Origin: Escarpia spicata
Lineage: Eukaryota > Annelida > Polychaeta > Sabellida > Siboglinidae
Direction of reading: 5' to 3'
Length of the DNA: 64,000 nt
Assembly (NCBI GenBank): GCA_963995525.1
Contig: OZ023211.1
Coordinates: forward strand, 54,794,564 to 54,858,563
In this document: piece by piece, positions 25,790 through 37,941 of the stretch
Layout of the letters: every line of letters starts with the position of its first letter
Position numbering within the stretch: position 1 is the stretch's first letter
The notes under the pieces: model-generated
Told to the model about the DNA's origin: nothing
The model's input: only the letters and a program-made list of their open reading frames with translations
Database searches by the model: none
Position numbers and translations under genes: made by a program

Positions 25790-26810
25790 TGACTTTCAGC
25801 AAGACCCTCCAAGTCCTGCTAGGGTTGTTGGCGTCCTCCGAGAAAATGGTACCTCTCTGTCGACTACATTCACGTGAAATTCATTTCGCACTTCGTACCA
25901 AGTGGGAATTCAGTCAGTGCACAAATCATCAATTTGTACCTTTTCTCCAACCTGTAGTCAAGGAACTGACCAGGTGGATGTCGGAACAAGATGTATTCAG
26001 GGATTCATGGAATGCAGACATTCATATTCAGACAAATGCTTCAGAGTTGGATGGGGCGCTCATCTAGTTTGGGAGACATCTTCAGGTCAGTGGTCACCAA
26101 CATTTCTCGGACGACACATCAACTTCCTAAAGTTGAAAGCCGTCCACCTTGCCCTTCTGTTTTGGCTTCCCAGGTTACACCGTTGTACTGTTCTGGTAGA
26201 GCTGGACAATTCCACTGCTGTTCCATACATCAACAAGTGGGGGGGGACACGATCCATTTCCCTGACAAGGCCAGTTGCTTAAATTCTGCTATTGTGTCAG
26301 GAGAGAGAAATTGATCTTCGTGCAAGACATATTCCCGGCATTAGGAGTGTTTTGGCAGATTCTGTATCGCGGAGAGGTCAAATTCAGTCAACAGAATGGT
26401 GTCTGAATGCATCAGTGTCTCGAGCCATAACTATGTTATGGGGAATACCAGTGATGGACCTGTTTCCTCTCTTTGTCTCACTAATCCCCGATCCGTCTAC
26501 AATAGTGGTGGACGGGTTGTCGCTGAGTTGGGTACACATGTGGGGATACGCTTAACCTCCACATGCACTGATTCCAGCAGTGTTGCAGAAGATTCGACAC
26601 GACCAATGTCGAATCATACTGGTCGCTCCTCTTTGGCCTGAAGCACGTTGGTTTATAGACCTACTAGCTGTGTTGATAGATCTACCACGGTCACTGTCAC
26701 CTCTCCCAGATCTGCTGTCTCAGGGCAATCTCTACCACAGAGACCCCTCCAACTTGAGGCTTCATTCACTACTATTATCAGGGAAGCCCTTAGAACAGCT
26801 TTTTTAGAAT
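25790..26810 (+). pseudogene. DIRS reverse transcriptase end and RNase H, broken
   Basis: Frame pieces in order: LGLLASSEKMVPLCRLHSRE, like the region after the reverse transcriptase palm; SWNADIHIQTNASELDGALI; then GRHINFLKLKAVHLALLFW and LDNSTAVPYINKWGGTRS, the DIRS RNase H core; then LRARHIPGIRSVLADSVSR and QSTEWCLNASVS; then HDQCRIILVAPLWPEARWF. The pieces lie in different frames (25825, 25902, 26292 and 26580 start points), so several frameshifts separate them. The catalytic Tyr-x-Asp-Asp part of the polymerase is missing: gag-like text runs almost directly into the thumb-like region near 25745-25800. Confidence 0.85.
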
Positions 26811-26819
26811 GAGTTGCTG

Positions 26820-27760
26820 ATCGCAATGGGATTCTAGTCTCGCCATCTATGAATCTAAGTGGAAGAGTTTTGTCAGTTGGTGTAGAAAAAGGAGAGCTAA
26901 TCCATTTTCTACCTCTTCGGCTTTAGTGGGTGACTTCATTCTTTTCCTCTTTAATTAGATGAAACTAGCTATTTCTACTATTGAGGGATATAGATTGGCT
27001 ATAGCAAGTATAACATTCAACAATATTTTTAATAACACATTAACTAATATATATGAAAGGTCTACTCCAATATTTTATTTCCAGGTGTATCTCCACTAAA
27101 CATGTCAACATTTTACTTCCATCATAACCCTTAATAATCTGTAACTATGATTCACCAAAAAACATTTGATTAATAATTACAAATTCAGAGGCCATTTTTT
27201 GTTTTCTTACTTTGCATGGAAGCTAGACTGGTCTTCTATAACGTTTTCAGTTAGCCCTACCTTTGTGGCAAAAACTCGGTTAGCAGAGAAGGGTGCAGAA
27301 ACAATACTGCCTGTTTCTATTCCTGCTCTCACTAACATATTAGGGGGGGACATGCAAGAAGATATTCTGCTGTGACCTGTTAGAGCAGTGAAAGTTTACC
27401 TTCACAGAATCAAGGAAACTCGAAATGACAAGAGATTATTTTTTAATATAATTTCAACCGAACCATGAAGGGGATATACCGGTATCCCCAGTTACTTTGT
27501 CCGGATGGATAAGAACTTTAATTTCATTTTGTTATAATCTGGAGGGTGCCAGATTGTGATATACTCCTAAAGTGCACTCAGTTTGAGCTTTGGTGAATTC
27601 CTTGGCCTTCTTTAAACAAGCTTCCATGCAGCAGATTCTAGCTGCAGGAACTTGGAAGTCATCGAGCACCTTTATGTCATACTATTTAAAGGACATGACT
27701 CTTGAGTGGCCAGATATCTCGTCTGGCACCACTTGTGATTGCGGGAGTTACCCTGTTGTA
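26820..27760 (+). pseudogene. DIRS tyrosine recombinase, broken
   Basis: Starts with AIYESKWKSFVSWCRKRRAN, typical of the N-terminal DNA-binding part, then a stop and ISTIEGYRLAIAS. An AT-rich stretch at about 27000-27190 may be an insertion or strong divergence. The catalytic part resumes with VRAVKVYLHRIKETRND and ends with FKQASMQQILAAGTWKSSST, FMSYYLKDM, where a tyrosine of the YYLKD motif would be the nucleophile. Stops and frameshifts disable it. Confidence 0.8.
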
Positions 27761-27816
27761 TGTGAGTTATCGTCCCACCAACCTAACTCTCGATTCATTG
27801 ATTGTTTCCGATGGTA

Positions 27817-27893
27817 ATTATCTGGCGTAATGGGAATTTTTTATTTTTAGTATTAAAATATTTCCATTAGCCTAGATACCTACCGTCGGAACT
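27817..27893. repeat. DIRS internal complementary region (palindrome)
   Basis: GGTAATTATCTGGCGTAATG and the inverse of TTCCATTAGCCTAGATACC form an imperfect palindrome. It echoes the outer edge of the right terminal repeat (GGTAAGTATCTAGACTAATG at about 28085). Internal complementary regions of this kind template the terminal repeats in DIRS replication. Confidence 0.7.
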
Positions 27894-27954
27894 TCTAGGA
27901 CCCACCCTACCTTCCCCGCATCTGATACCTCACTCAACGTTAAATAATCAAAAC

Positions 27955-28115
27955 AGTTGGAAATGAGGCAGTATCAGATGCATGATGGGAGATGGTTTTT
28001 GTGTTTTGGTACAACCGGTCAGCCAGGTGGTATCGTTTGATCGAGGCTAGAAATGATATTGACGAGTCAATTCATTGTTTCTGATGGTAAGTATCTAGAC
28101 TAATGGAAATATATT
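27955..28115 (-). repeat. DIRS right inverted terminal repeat
   Basis: Inverse partner of 24160-24311. Confidence 0.9.
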
Positions 28116-28118
28116 TTA

Positions 28119-29433
28119 ATACTAAAAAATAAAAATTACTGATGTTATTTGTGTTAATTTTTCCACATGTGGGAAGCGGTGATGGTGATGTATGGAATTA
28201 AAAAATACGTCTTGTTGCTAATACACAGTGTGTTAACTCTGCACTCCATGCCTTGGAAACACTTAACAAGTCTTAAGTTGCATCTGTAATTTGTGTTTAA
28301 GGCACTAAAACGTTGTTTCAATCATAACTTTTAAAAGAAATATCTTAAAAAGGTCTTAAATTTGTGTTTGTGGTATTTCTTTTTTGACAAAATATGTTAA
28401 AAGTTTTTTATGGATTTTTAGTATATTCCTCAAGATGCTAAACAACAAAATGGGTGTTGGAAATTTAGACTATGACACTGTGTAATGGCAATCTACGAAA
28501 TATGATACAACGCATATTTATAGATTCCTACAGTGGTACACACTGTCTCACACTGTCTCACACTGTCTCACACTGTCTCACACAGATAGTACACTTTCAG
28601 GACAGCCAGCCACTTAAAGGTCAATTGTCGATATTGCCTGTCCCATGGCTCTCAGTAACCCTGGGTGGTAATTATTAACGGGAATTATCTGAATTGACAG
28701 AATATTGCAGCTGCACTGAACATCAAATGGCTTACTGGATAAACCAGCCAGTTATATGGCCAATAGAGGTATTTATAACTTGATTGCTTTGTTTTCTTTT
28801 TGTGGGCTAAAAATAGAAATAAGGAACACAGTTTTGGGTGTACTAAATACAATTTGGCGCACTGTACGCCTTTAGTATATTTATTCGTAAAACATATATT
28901 AATTAATATAAAAAAGTTCATAAAATGAAGTTTCATGATCACTTCTATAAAACAATCACCTCACAATTAAGGTCACACTAGAACAGTACTAAAGTATTTT
29001 TGTAAAGTAAGAGTAAAGTATAGGAAATTAAGCACTCAGCAATCAGTTTGATCAGTCTGCAGATCAAAGCATATACTTAGAGTTAGAATGATGATATGAT
29101 TTGATTGATGTTAAACAGTTCTTGCATTGATGTACACTGGTGATTGTGGAATCAAGCAAGTATATTTGCCAAAAATCCATTAGTTTTGATTCAAATGAAC
29201 TTCATGAACCTGTGTCCTGTTATTATGAAATGGTGCTACCTGTTGACATCTATAATACTCCTTTTAATTTTATATTCTCATACTTATAGTATTGTTATTA
29301 TTATAAGAATAGTGATTCTTTTTAATAAAGACAACCAGTGCGACATATTGGCATTTGCATATTATATTATTATTATAAATATTATGGATGTATGTGAACA
29401 TTTAGATGTTGTTCACTGCTTTCCATCCTACTG
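28119..29433. other. No gene; small 10-bp repeat at 28538-28583
   Basis: ACACTGTCTC is repeated about 4.5 times at 28538-28583. The rest is AT-rich without motif-bearing frames. Confidence 0.5.
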
Positions 29434-30333
29434 CTTAAGCTAAAGACCCATGGCATAGGGGGTGGTAAATGGATAGAAAAATGGCTGATTGACAGAAGAC
29501 AATGGGTAGTAGTTGATGGGGAGACTTCAAATTGGAAATCGGTTTTGAGTGGGGTACCACAGGGATCAGTACTGGGACCTTTAGTATTCTTAATATATAT
29601 CAACGCTTTGGACGATGATCTAACAAGCAAGGTGTTGACATTTGTGGATGATACAAAAGTGTTTAGAAGGATTAAACATGATGGAGATAGACAGCATTTA
29701 CAAGATGATCTTGACAGGTTGATCAAATGGTCTGAAAAGTGGCAAATGCTGTTCAATTTGGGGAAATGTAAATGCCTCCACACAGGACATGGGAACGAAG
29801 ATGTACAATATATAGTGGGGGGTACTGTAATAAGTACTAATGTAAAAGAAAAGGGCTTAGGGTTAACAATTAGTGCTGATATGAAGGTTTCAGAGCAGTG
29901 CGGAGTTGCAGCTTCAAAGGGAAATCAAATCCTTGGATTAATTAAGCAAACAATAGCATATAAGGAAAAAGAACTAATAATACTGCTGTACAAAACAACA
30001 GTTAGGCCTCATTTAGAATATTGTATACAAGCGTGGAGGCCATATCGCAAGATGGATATAAATATGCTAGAAAGAGTACAGATGAGAGTGACTATAATGA
30101 TGCCAAAACTGAGGGATCTTAGTTACAAAATACGCCTAAAAGAATGTGTTTTAACAACACAATATACCAGGAGATTGAGAGGAGATAAGATAGAAGTGTT
30201 TAAAATATTGTACGGTTATGAAAATATTGATAGAAATAATTTTTTCTCAGTTAAGAAAGATGGAAGGACTAGAGGACATGAAGTTACATTAGTAAAGGAA
30301 CAGTGTAGTTCTCATTTTCACAAAGGAATGTAA
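29434..30333 (+). pseudogene. LINE reverse transcriptase (partial, nearly intact frame)
   Basis: The frame is open from LKLKTHGIGGG through a stop at 30331-30333, about 300 codons. Motifs in order: SGVPQGSVLGPLVFLIYIN (reverse transcriptase block with PQGSVLGP); TFVDDTK, the catalytic block with the two aspartates (usually FADDTK); KWSEKWQMLFNLGKCKCLH; LGLTISADMKVSEQCG; TVRPHLEYCIQAW; and LRGDKIEVFKILYG. This order is standard for CR1-group LINEs. The endonuclease and N-terminal half are absent through 5' truncation. A frameshift near 30310-30325 moves the last C-terminal residues (NVVNMFKNKID) into another frame. It is a dead copy but the least damaged retroelement frame in the window. The 133-codon minus frame at 29382-29783 is its shadow. 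Confidence 0.9.
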
Positions 30334-30496
30334 ATGTAGTGAATATGTTTAAAAATAAAATTGACATGTACCTCAGAAAGGCGGGATACACATAGATAAA
30401 AAGGGTTGGACTCTCGATAAGCCAAACGGCTTCCTTGTCCACCTGCCATCTAGAGTTGATTCTCTGGGTGGTAATCTTGTTAAATCTTGTTAAATC
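29434..30496 (+). mobile_element. CR1-like LINE, 5'-truncated, with reverse transcriptase
   Basis: The fragment begins inside the reverse transcriptase and ends in a 3' tail with repeated CTTGTTAAAT near 30475-30496. It carries one long frame (next entry), a short frame-shifted end (FSQRNVNVVNMFKNKIDMYL near 30309-30370) and a 3' untranslated part, GGACTCTCGATAAGCCAAAC. A fragment of that 3' part also lies at 14970-15030. Confidence 0.9.
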
Positions 30497-30757
30497 CTGC
30501 AAACTATTGATGCTGCATTTTATGATTCAAGTAACACATTCTACTTCTTCCCCACTTGATCCCTTGCGGGATGTGGCCACATCATTTCTTTTGTTCCAAT
30601 CTTTCATCAAGTCTCCATCTGTTGTGATTCTGTCCCACTCGGCCGTTCACCCCAGACCATCTGATACCTCTCTTAACACTTCACTCATGTATCAATCATG
30701 TCTGACAAAAAACTAAATTATCTCGCTTGGAATCTGCAGGTGACGGACAGAACAACT
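30497..30757. other. No feature recognised
   Basis: Short segment between the LINE and the 47-bp array; chance frames only. Confidence 0.4.
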
Positions 30758-31841
30758 GACATTGGTGTCAAGGCACTCGCCCAACTGCTGTTGTTCGTAA
30801 TTGGGAGAGTAGTGCCAAGGTACTGGCCCAGCTACCGGTGGTCATAGTAGGGAGACTAATGCCAAATAACTGTCCTATTACGACCACAACTCATGGTCGT
30901 AATAGGGAGACTGGTGCCTAGCAACACGTTTAACAACTGGTGGATGTAATATTGAGACTGGTGCATAGCAACTAGCCTAACTAGTGGTGGTCATAATAGG
31001 GAGACTTGTGCCAAACAACTGGCCTAAATACTGGTGGTTGTAATGGGGAGAGTTGTGCCAAACAACTGGCCTAGCTACTGGTGGTTGTAATGGGGAGACT
31101 TGTGCCAGTCAACTGGCCTAGCTACTGGTGGTTGTAATGGGGAGACTTGTGCCAGTCAATTGGTCTAGCTACTGGTGGTTGTAATGGGGAGACTTGTGCC
31201 AATCAACTGGCCTAGCTACTGGTGGTTGTAATGGGGAGACTTGTGCCAGTCAATTGGTCTAGCTACTGGTGGTTGTAATGGGGAGAGTTGTGCCAATCAA
31301 CTGGCCTAGCTACTGGTGGTTGTAATGGGGAGACTTGTGCCAATCAACTGGCCTAACTACTGGTGGTTGTAATGGGGAGACTTGTGCCAATCAACTGGCC
31401 TAACTACTGGTGGTTGTAATGGGGAGACTTGTGCCAATCAACTGGCCTAGCTACTGGTGGTTGTAATGGGGAGACTTGTGCCAATCAACTGGTCTAACTA
31501 CTGGTGGTTGTAATGGGGAGACTTGTGCCAATCAACTGGCCTAGCTACTGGTGGTTGTAATGGGGAGACTTGTGCCAATCAACTGGCCTAACTACTGGTG
31601 GTTGTAATGGGGAGACTTGTGCCAATCAACTGGCCTAACTACTGGTGGTTGTAATGGGGAGACTTGTGCCAATCAACTGGCCTAACTACTGGTAGTTGTA
31701 ATGGGGAGACTTGTGCCAATCAACTGGCCTAGCTGCTGGTGGTTGTAATGGGGAGACTTGTGCCAATCAACTGGCCTAACTACTGGTGGTTGTAATGGGG
31801 AGACTTGTGCCAATCAACTGGCCTAGCTGCTGGTGGTCGTA
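30758..31841. repeat. 47-bp minisatellite, about 23 copies
   Basis: The unit is CTACTGGTGGTTGTAATGGG, then GAGACTTGTGCCAATCAACT, GGCCTAA (47 bp). The first five or six units are strongly diverged; the rest are nearly identical. The gradient suggests older units on the left and recent expansion on the right. Confidence 0.95.
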
Positions 31842-31939
31842 AATTCTTTCATGAGAACTTTAAAAAAAATGAAAGAGTTACCTTTCAGAATTATAGCTGA
31901 ATCCGTAACAAAAATGGTGCCCAAGACGCAAACTGTCTA

Positions 31940-32504
<565 letters not shown>

Positions 32505-33260
32505 TGGTTACTAATGACACTAGTTACAGAGGGCACTGGTTACTGAGTACACTGGTTACTGAGTACACTGGTTACTGAGGACAATGATTACAGAGGATAT
32601 TGGTTACTGAGGATACCGGTTACAGGGCACACTGCTTACAGAGGACACTAGTTACCGGGCACACTGGTTACAGAGGACACTAGTTACAGGGCACACTGGT
32701 TACAGGGCACACTGGTTACAGGGCACACTGGTTACAGGGCACACTAGTTACAGGGCACACTGGTTACAGGGCACACTGGTTACAGAGGACACTGGTTACA
32801 GGGCACACTGGTTACAGGGCACACTGGTTACAGGGCACACTGGTTACAGGGCACACTGATTACAAAGGTCACTCGTTACAGGGCACACTGGTTACAGAGG
32901 ACACTAGTTACAGGGGACACCGGTTACTGAGGACACTGGTTACAGGGGACACTGGTTGCAAGGGACACTGGTTGCAGGGGACACTGGTTACTGAGGACAC
33001 TTGTTACAGAGGGCACTTGTTACATATGGTACTTGTTATAGAGGGCACTGGTTACTGAGGACACTAGTTACTGAGCAGAGGTTACAGAGGACACTGGTTA
33101 CAGAGGACACTGGTTACCGTTAACACTGGATACTAAGGACACTGATTACTAGGGACACTAGATACAGTAGAGAGACAACATGTATACAATGGACTGTTTA
33201 CAATTGATGCTGGCTTCAATGACACTGTTTACAGTTGACAGTGTTTACAGTGGACACTGT
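32505..33260. repeat. 16-bp minisatellite, more than 40 degenerate copies
   Basis: The unit is CACTGGTTACAGGGCA, with variants CAGAGGA, CTGAGGA and CAGGGGA in the second half. The array decays toward the right (CACTGTTTACAGTGGA near 33240). Confidence 0.95.
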
Positions 33261-33758
33261 TTACATGGGACCCTGGTAGCTGTGGACCTACCCTTGTACA
33301 TTTAGCCAGTTCATGTTGACAGGCCACAATAGACATCCATTGAAATAGAAGTTACGATGCAGTCATTATCACCTGCGAGGAATGGACCCATTACCAGACT
33401 GACAGCGTTAAACAGGTGTATTATTTGATATTCCACTGGCAGCAACAATACCTCCTCACCACAACAGCCAGCTGTGAGCGATGGGGAGAATCTTCTGGCT
33501 GGACTTGTGTAAGAGCCAGTGAGCTGCCGTCAGTGGACGTACCCACCACATCGCTCTGTGTCAATCGCTTCCTCATTGATTCAAACACGTGATGCTGTCA
33601 GCAGAGTCGGTGGCGTCGTCGTCAGTCACTGACGCATCCTGCAGTGACCAGTGACTTAGTCCCGACGACGTTGTGTTGGCCAACTTTCTTGTTCGGCTTT
33701 TGCAGATCATTAGCGGTTTAACTTAGCGATCAGATTCGCGGATGTAGCAGGGGATAAA
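33261..33758 (+). promoter_or_regulatory. Probable upstream region or 5' UTR of the MAM gene
   Basis: Local composition shifts to GC- and CpG-richer text (GGTGGCGTCGTCGTCAG, CCCGACGACGTTG), unlike the AT-rich surroundings. CACGTG occurs near 33586. TTTCTTGTTCGGCTTTTGCAG at about 33684-33704 is a good 3' splice site, so the first coding exon may begin at 33705 with a short 5' UTR, and an upstream non-coding exon is possible. An in-frame TAG at 33711 precedes the chosen ATG. No TATA box could be assigned. Confidence 0.4.
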
Positions 33759-34047
33759 ATGACATTGTCACCGTGGGACCGGTGTAGATGCAGTGACAGT
33801 ACTGTCATTATCATCACGACTGTCATGCTTCTGTGTTCTGTCCCACTCGTAGGTTCGTCGTGCGATTTTGACGTGAAGTGGCCTTATGAAGATAGACCAT
33901 GCTCAGCGTGGAATCTATCAGTGAGCAGCGATGGGAAGCCAGGGTTCCGTGTCGTCGATGGATCGGATGCGGTCGTTGCGACGAATTGGGCAGATGTGGC
34001 AAGGAATGGACCACCCCCCGGCCACAAGCCTCCAGCGTCAACGGAAG
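33759..34047 (+). CDS. MAM-domain secreted or membrane protein, first coding exon
   Basis: The product is predicted to enter the secretory pathway. MAM domains occur outside the cell, usually in adhesion proteins, receptors or astacin-type proteases; which kind this is cannot be told from two exons. The ATG is the first after an in-frame stop at 33711. Residues 1-34 form a signal peptide, with a polar start and the hydrophobic core VIIITTVMLLCSVPLVG. The MAM domain starts at Cys35 (CDFDVKWPYEDRPCSAW), with the second cysteine at 48. FRVVDG, NWADVARNGPPPGHK and STEG follow. WNLS is a possible N-glycosylation site. The exon ends AAG before GTGAGT, a strong donor, after 96 codons plus one base. 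The frame that continues past the donor to 34244 is intron read-through. The partner exon is 59375-59453. Translation of the junction gives STEG-RYALF, exactly the order expected in MAM domains. Confidence 0.75.
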
Positions 34048-34053
34048 GTGAGT

Positions 34054-35396
34054 CGGTCTTTACACATGTTTACATGCGTTTGTGTGAACGCATCGATATT
34101 CCTGCATATAGGATAGGACAACGGGTACCAATGTTTCCTTTGAGTGACCCTTTACATGTTTCCCTGTTTTGTACATGTGCTTGTGTGTGTACAGTATACA
34201 CGGATGCTCTTATGCATACATGGGTTAGAATAACACCCCATTAAACATTCCCAGGCATTGTCCCCATATGGAGCAGCTTAGATTGCACTAGACAGAACCT
34301 GACAGTACCCACCAACGTAAAATTCCCCAGATAGTTTTTAGTAGGATGGAATTCGCCATGTGAACACTTTATGTGCAATGTTACCGAAATCATTATGCTC
34401 CATGTAACATTCCGCCTATATTTTATTTACTCACATACCAAGTGTGACCCTAATGGCATGTGCCACATATTGTATAGATTTCCCTGATTTTGTGGAGTTT
34501 TGAAAGGAATACAGCATATATATAGAACCAATCCCATTTTATACAAGTTTGCTTTTTTTTTTAAATCTAGATTTTCTTACAAGTACCCGTCACACAAGTG
34601 TAAATTCGAATTACAAACTTGCGTATAGCTAGTTGCCTGCCAACGCTAGATCAAAAAAGGAATGCTAATGGCCAGTTAAACGATGAAAAACATAATATGG
34701 ATTTATAAATATAGATTTATAGAGGATTTGAAGTAAAAAATACAAATTTCAACAAAGAAAATATAGTCCATAGCTGTTTTGGTCACTGGAATTTATGCAG
34801 ATTAATATAAAGTTTGAAGTAATTAACACAAATTTAAGCAGAAAATGTGGCATATGCCTTGCTCTTACCCAGGGTACATAAGCCTGGATGTCTTGGGGGG
34901 GGGTCATTCATAATTGTCAACCTTTACCTGTTCGTACAATGCATATGGAAAGAGGGTGGGGGGGGGGAATAAAACCTGCATACTAATGATAAAAATGTTT
35001 GTTTCATGTGAATTGCATAATCATAGTGATTATAAATAATTGTTGCTTAACATTAGTGTTATGGTAGTTACATGCACCGTGTCATAAAATAGTGACATAC
35101 CTTCTTTATGTCATTTCTATATGGAAAATTATCAACTTATTAAAGTACTATTTTGGGGGAAAGAAGGTAAAAGCTGCTACCTTAATTGAACTTATTTGAA
35201 ACGAGAGTAAAAGAAAATCAAATTGAAGAAACTTTAAACTACGGAAACCGAAGGAGCTAAAGAGTGGAGATGGTGATAGTATAAAATGACCAGCATAGAC
35301 TAGTTGGAATACATCTGGAACAACAAGACAACATTTGTTATTATCTCCAGTCAAGGAGAGCAGAGAGTGAGAGAGAGATGACTATCATGCGTTAGA
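34054..35396. other. Intronic, no feature recognised
   Basis: AT-rich. Short G runs lie near 34897-34905 and 34962-34971. Confidence 0.45.
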
Positions 35397-36352
35397 TGCT
35401 CTCACTGACATCTTCGATACATGGTATCTTACCTGACATATACGATACATTGTATCTTACCTGACATCTATGATACATTGTATCTTATCTGACATCTACT
35501 ATACATTGTATCTTACCTAACATCTACGATACATTGTATCTTACCTGACATATACGATACATTGTATCTTACCTGACATATACGATACATTGTATCTTAC
35601 CTGACATCTATGATACATTGTATCTTACCTAACATCTACTATACATTGTATCTTACCTGACATATACGATACATTGTATCTTACCTGACATACGATACAT
35701 TGTATCTTACCTGACAGATACGATACATTGTATCTTACCTGACATTTATGGTACATTGTATCCTACCTGACATCTATGATACATTGTATCTTACCTGACA
35801 TCTGTAATACATTGTGTCTTACCTGACATCTGTGATACATTGTATCTTATCTGACATCTACTATACAGTATATCTTACCTGACATCTTTGATACATTGTA
35901 TCTTACCTGATATCTGCTATACATTGTATCTTACCTGACATCTGTGACACCTTGTATCTTACCTGACATCTACTATACAATGTAACTTACCTGACATATA
36001 TGATACATTGTATTTTACCTGACATCTACGATACATTGTATCTTACCTGACATCTGCTATACTTTGTATCTTACCTGCCATCTATGATACATTGTATCTT
36101 ACTTGACATCTGCTATACATTGTATCTTACCTGACATCTATGATACATTGTATCTTACTTGACATCTGCTATACATTGTATCTTACCTGACATCTATGAT
36201 ACATTGTATCTTACCTGACATCTGCTATATATTGTATCTTACCTGAAATCTATGAAACATTGTATCTTATCTTATATCTATGATACGTTGTATCTTACCT
36301 GACATCTACGTTACACTTTATCTTACCTGACATCTGCAATATGTTTTATATA
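35397..36352. repeat. 28-bp minisatellite, about 34 copies
   Basis: The unit is TCTATGATACATTGTATCTT followed by ACCTGACA (28 bp). Between about 36045 and 36240 the units alternate CTGCTATAC and CTATGATAC types, giving a 56-bp higher-order period. On the minus strand each unit reads TGTCAGGTAAGATAC, a strong 5' splice site consensus. Confidence 0.95.
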
Positions 36353-36619
36353 TTCATGTCATGGCTAGGTGAAATACAAATTGCCAAAGGTAGACGTCAA
36401 CAAATTCCGATTAGAGTTCTTATGCAGTCATCTGTGCTCTGTGAATCCCTTTAGAGATTAACACCTACATTAGTAGTTATTGTAGTTGATCAGAACTGTC
36501 AGATTACTGTATTCTGCAGGCGTCAACTGATTGTCTGGCAACAAATTGGTTATTGGAGACAGCGAGCGTAAAACACGTCCTTGTTAACAGTATAAATTAA
36601 CATTGGTTAGATTTATTTG
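36353..36619. other. Intronic, no feature recognised
   Basis: Unique-looking spacer between a minisatellite and a hAT element. Confidence 0.4.
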
Positions 36620-37933
36620 CAGGGTTGCACTCTAGCCGGTCAAAACCTGATTTGACCGCTTAGCCGTTAAAAGCAGTCAGAACTGGTCAAAACCTATTAA
36701 TACTATTGAAAAGTCTAACACTAACCCAACATACTCCAAACTTCTCCTAGCTTATATTTAGCTCATATACTAATTATACCTAGTGATAGAATGTAAATAT
36801 CTACTTGCTTAAAACAAGCACAGCTGGAGATTATGAAACATCAATGCTGAATTGTCGTGCAATTACTCTGAAGTAGTCCTTGTTCTTGCACAACTGAGAC
36901 TGAATTAACACACATGCTTAATAAATAAAAGCTTTAATTATTGTAAAGTATTCACCAGTTACAAAGTTCTTTATATGCACAAATATTCTAGAAACTATTT
37001 TGGCAGAAAAAAGGTGGTCGTGTTCTTGAATAATTTGCATAGACCGCGGCTTGACCCTAAATTTACGGAAATGGCCTGGCTATGCCGAATTCGAATACAT
37101 TGTCTGCTATCAATTTTTGGAGTGTCATGCTAATGAAAATGATTGGATTTTGGATCTGAATATATAGAAGTTTTTGTCATGTTAATATAACATGCAATTT
37201 GGGAACAGATGTAAATGTATGCGTAATAGTGAAAACGACAAACGTAACACATTATGTGCAAGCCACCTGGCGATTGTATTGGCGTTAGCCTCTTGGCGTG
37301 GTGAATGTGTCAACGTGATTTAAATTTTAAATTGTTACTCAATATTGTATGATTTTAAGAACGAGTACACTTACGTCAAGTAAAATATCAACTACATCGC
37401 ACTAATGTGTCACTGAGACTATTGCCCCCAAAACTAAAACTTGTTAATTAAAAATTATATATATAGTAAGGGTAAACGTTCCATGTATCACTAATTATCA
37501 ATCATAAGAACATAGCTAGGCTATCTTTTGATAACACAAATTCAATTGGTTAATCTAAAGAATAAAACAGGACCAACAACGGAGCATGGACCATGTAATA
37601 AGTTTAAGTTTTTAAGTTTTATATTTATTGATTACCACTCAGACATGTTTACACGTATTGTTGAAGATTGCGGTCTACTTTTTGTATGAGTTTGATTTGA
37701 ATACAATGAGCAATACTACCTCAAGATATCTTGTTTCTTATTTATACTGAACATATATTTTGATACTTGCATTGTTTTTATAGTGATTAACAATTAAATA
37801 CAGAAATATTGCACACAATTATTACTAAATTAGGTTTTGACCGGGTTTTTACCACTTCAGGGAAAATGCGCCCGGTTTTAACCAGATTAAAACCAGGCAG
37901 TTACAACCGGGCGGTTAAAACCGTTCAACCCTG
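36620..37933. mobile_element. hAT element, non-autonomous, with perfect target duplication
   Basis: The left end CAGGGTTGCACTCTAGCCGG and the inverse of the right end (CAGGGTTGAACGGTTTTAAC) share CAGGGTTG and similar subterminal GGTCAAAACC/GGTTTTGACC text. The 8 bp on either side are identical: TTTATTTG at 36612-36619 and 37934-37941. The interior is about 1.3 kb of AT-rich DNA without a transposase frame. The superfamily call rests on the 8-bp duplication plus the CAGGG termini. Confidence 0.9.
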
Positions 37934-37941
37934 TTTATTTG

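Larger units (their letters stand above)
24152..28118 (+). mobile_element. DIRS-like tyrosine-recombinase retrotransposon, decayed
   Basis: Structural layout: inverted terminal repeats at about 24160-24311 and 27955-28115, gag-like remnants, an RNase H region, a tyrosine recombinase region and an internal palindromic block just before the right repeat. This arrangement is diagnostic for DIRS elements, which integrate by recombinase and leave no target duplication. All frames are broken, and the reverse transcriptase palm region appears deleted, so this copy cannot move by itself. Confidence 0.85.

Noticed and set aside
34048..34244. Continuation of the MAM frame to a stop at 34244 as a single-exon protein
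   Set aside because: A strong donor GTGAGT lies at 34048. The following residues lose MAM character and are rich in Cys/Val/Thr from GT-rich text, while exon 59375-59453 continues the domain exactly.
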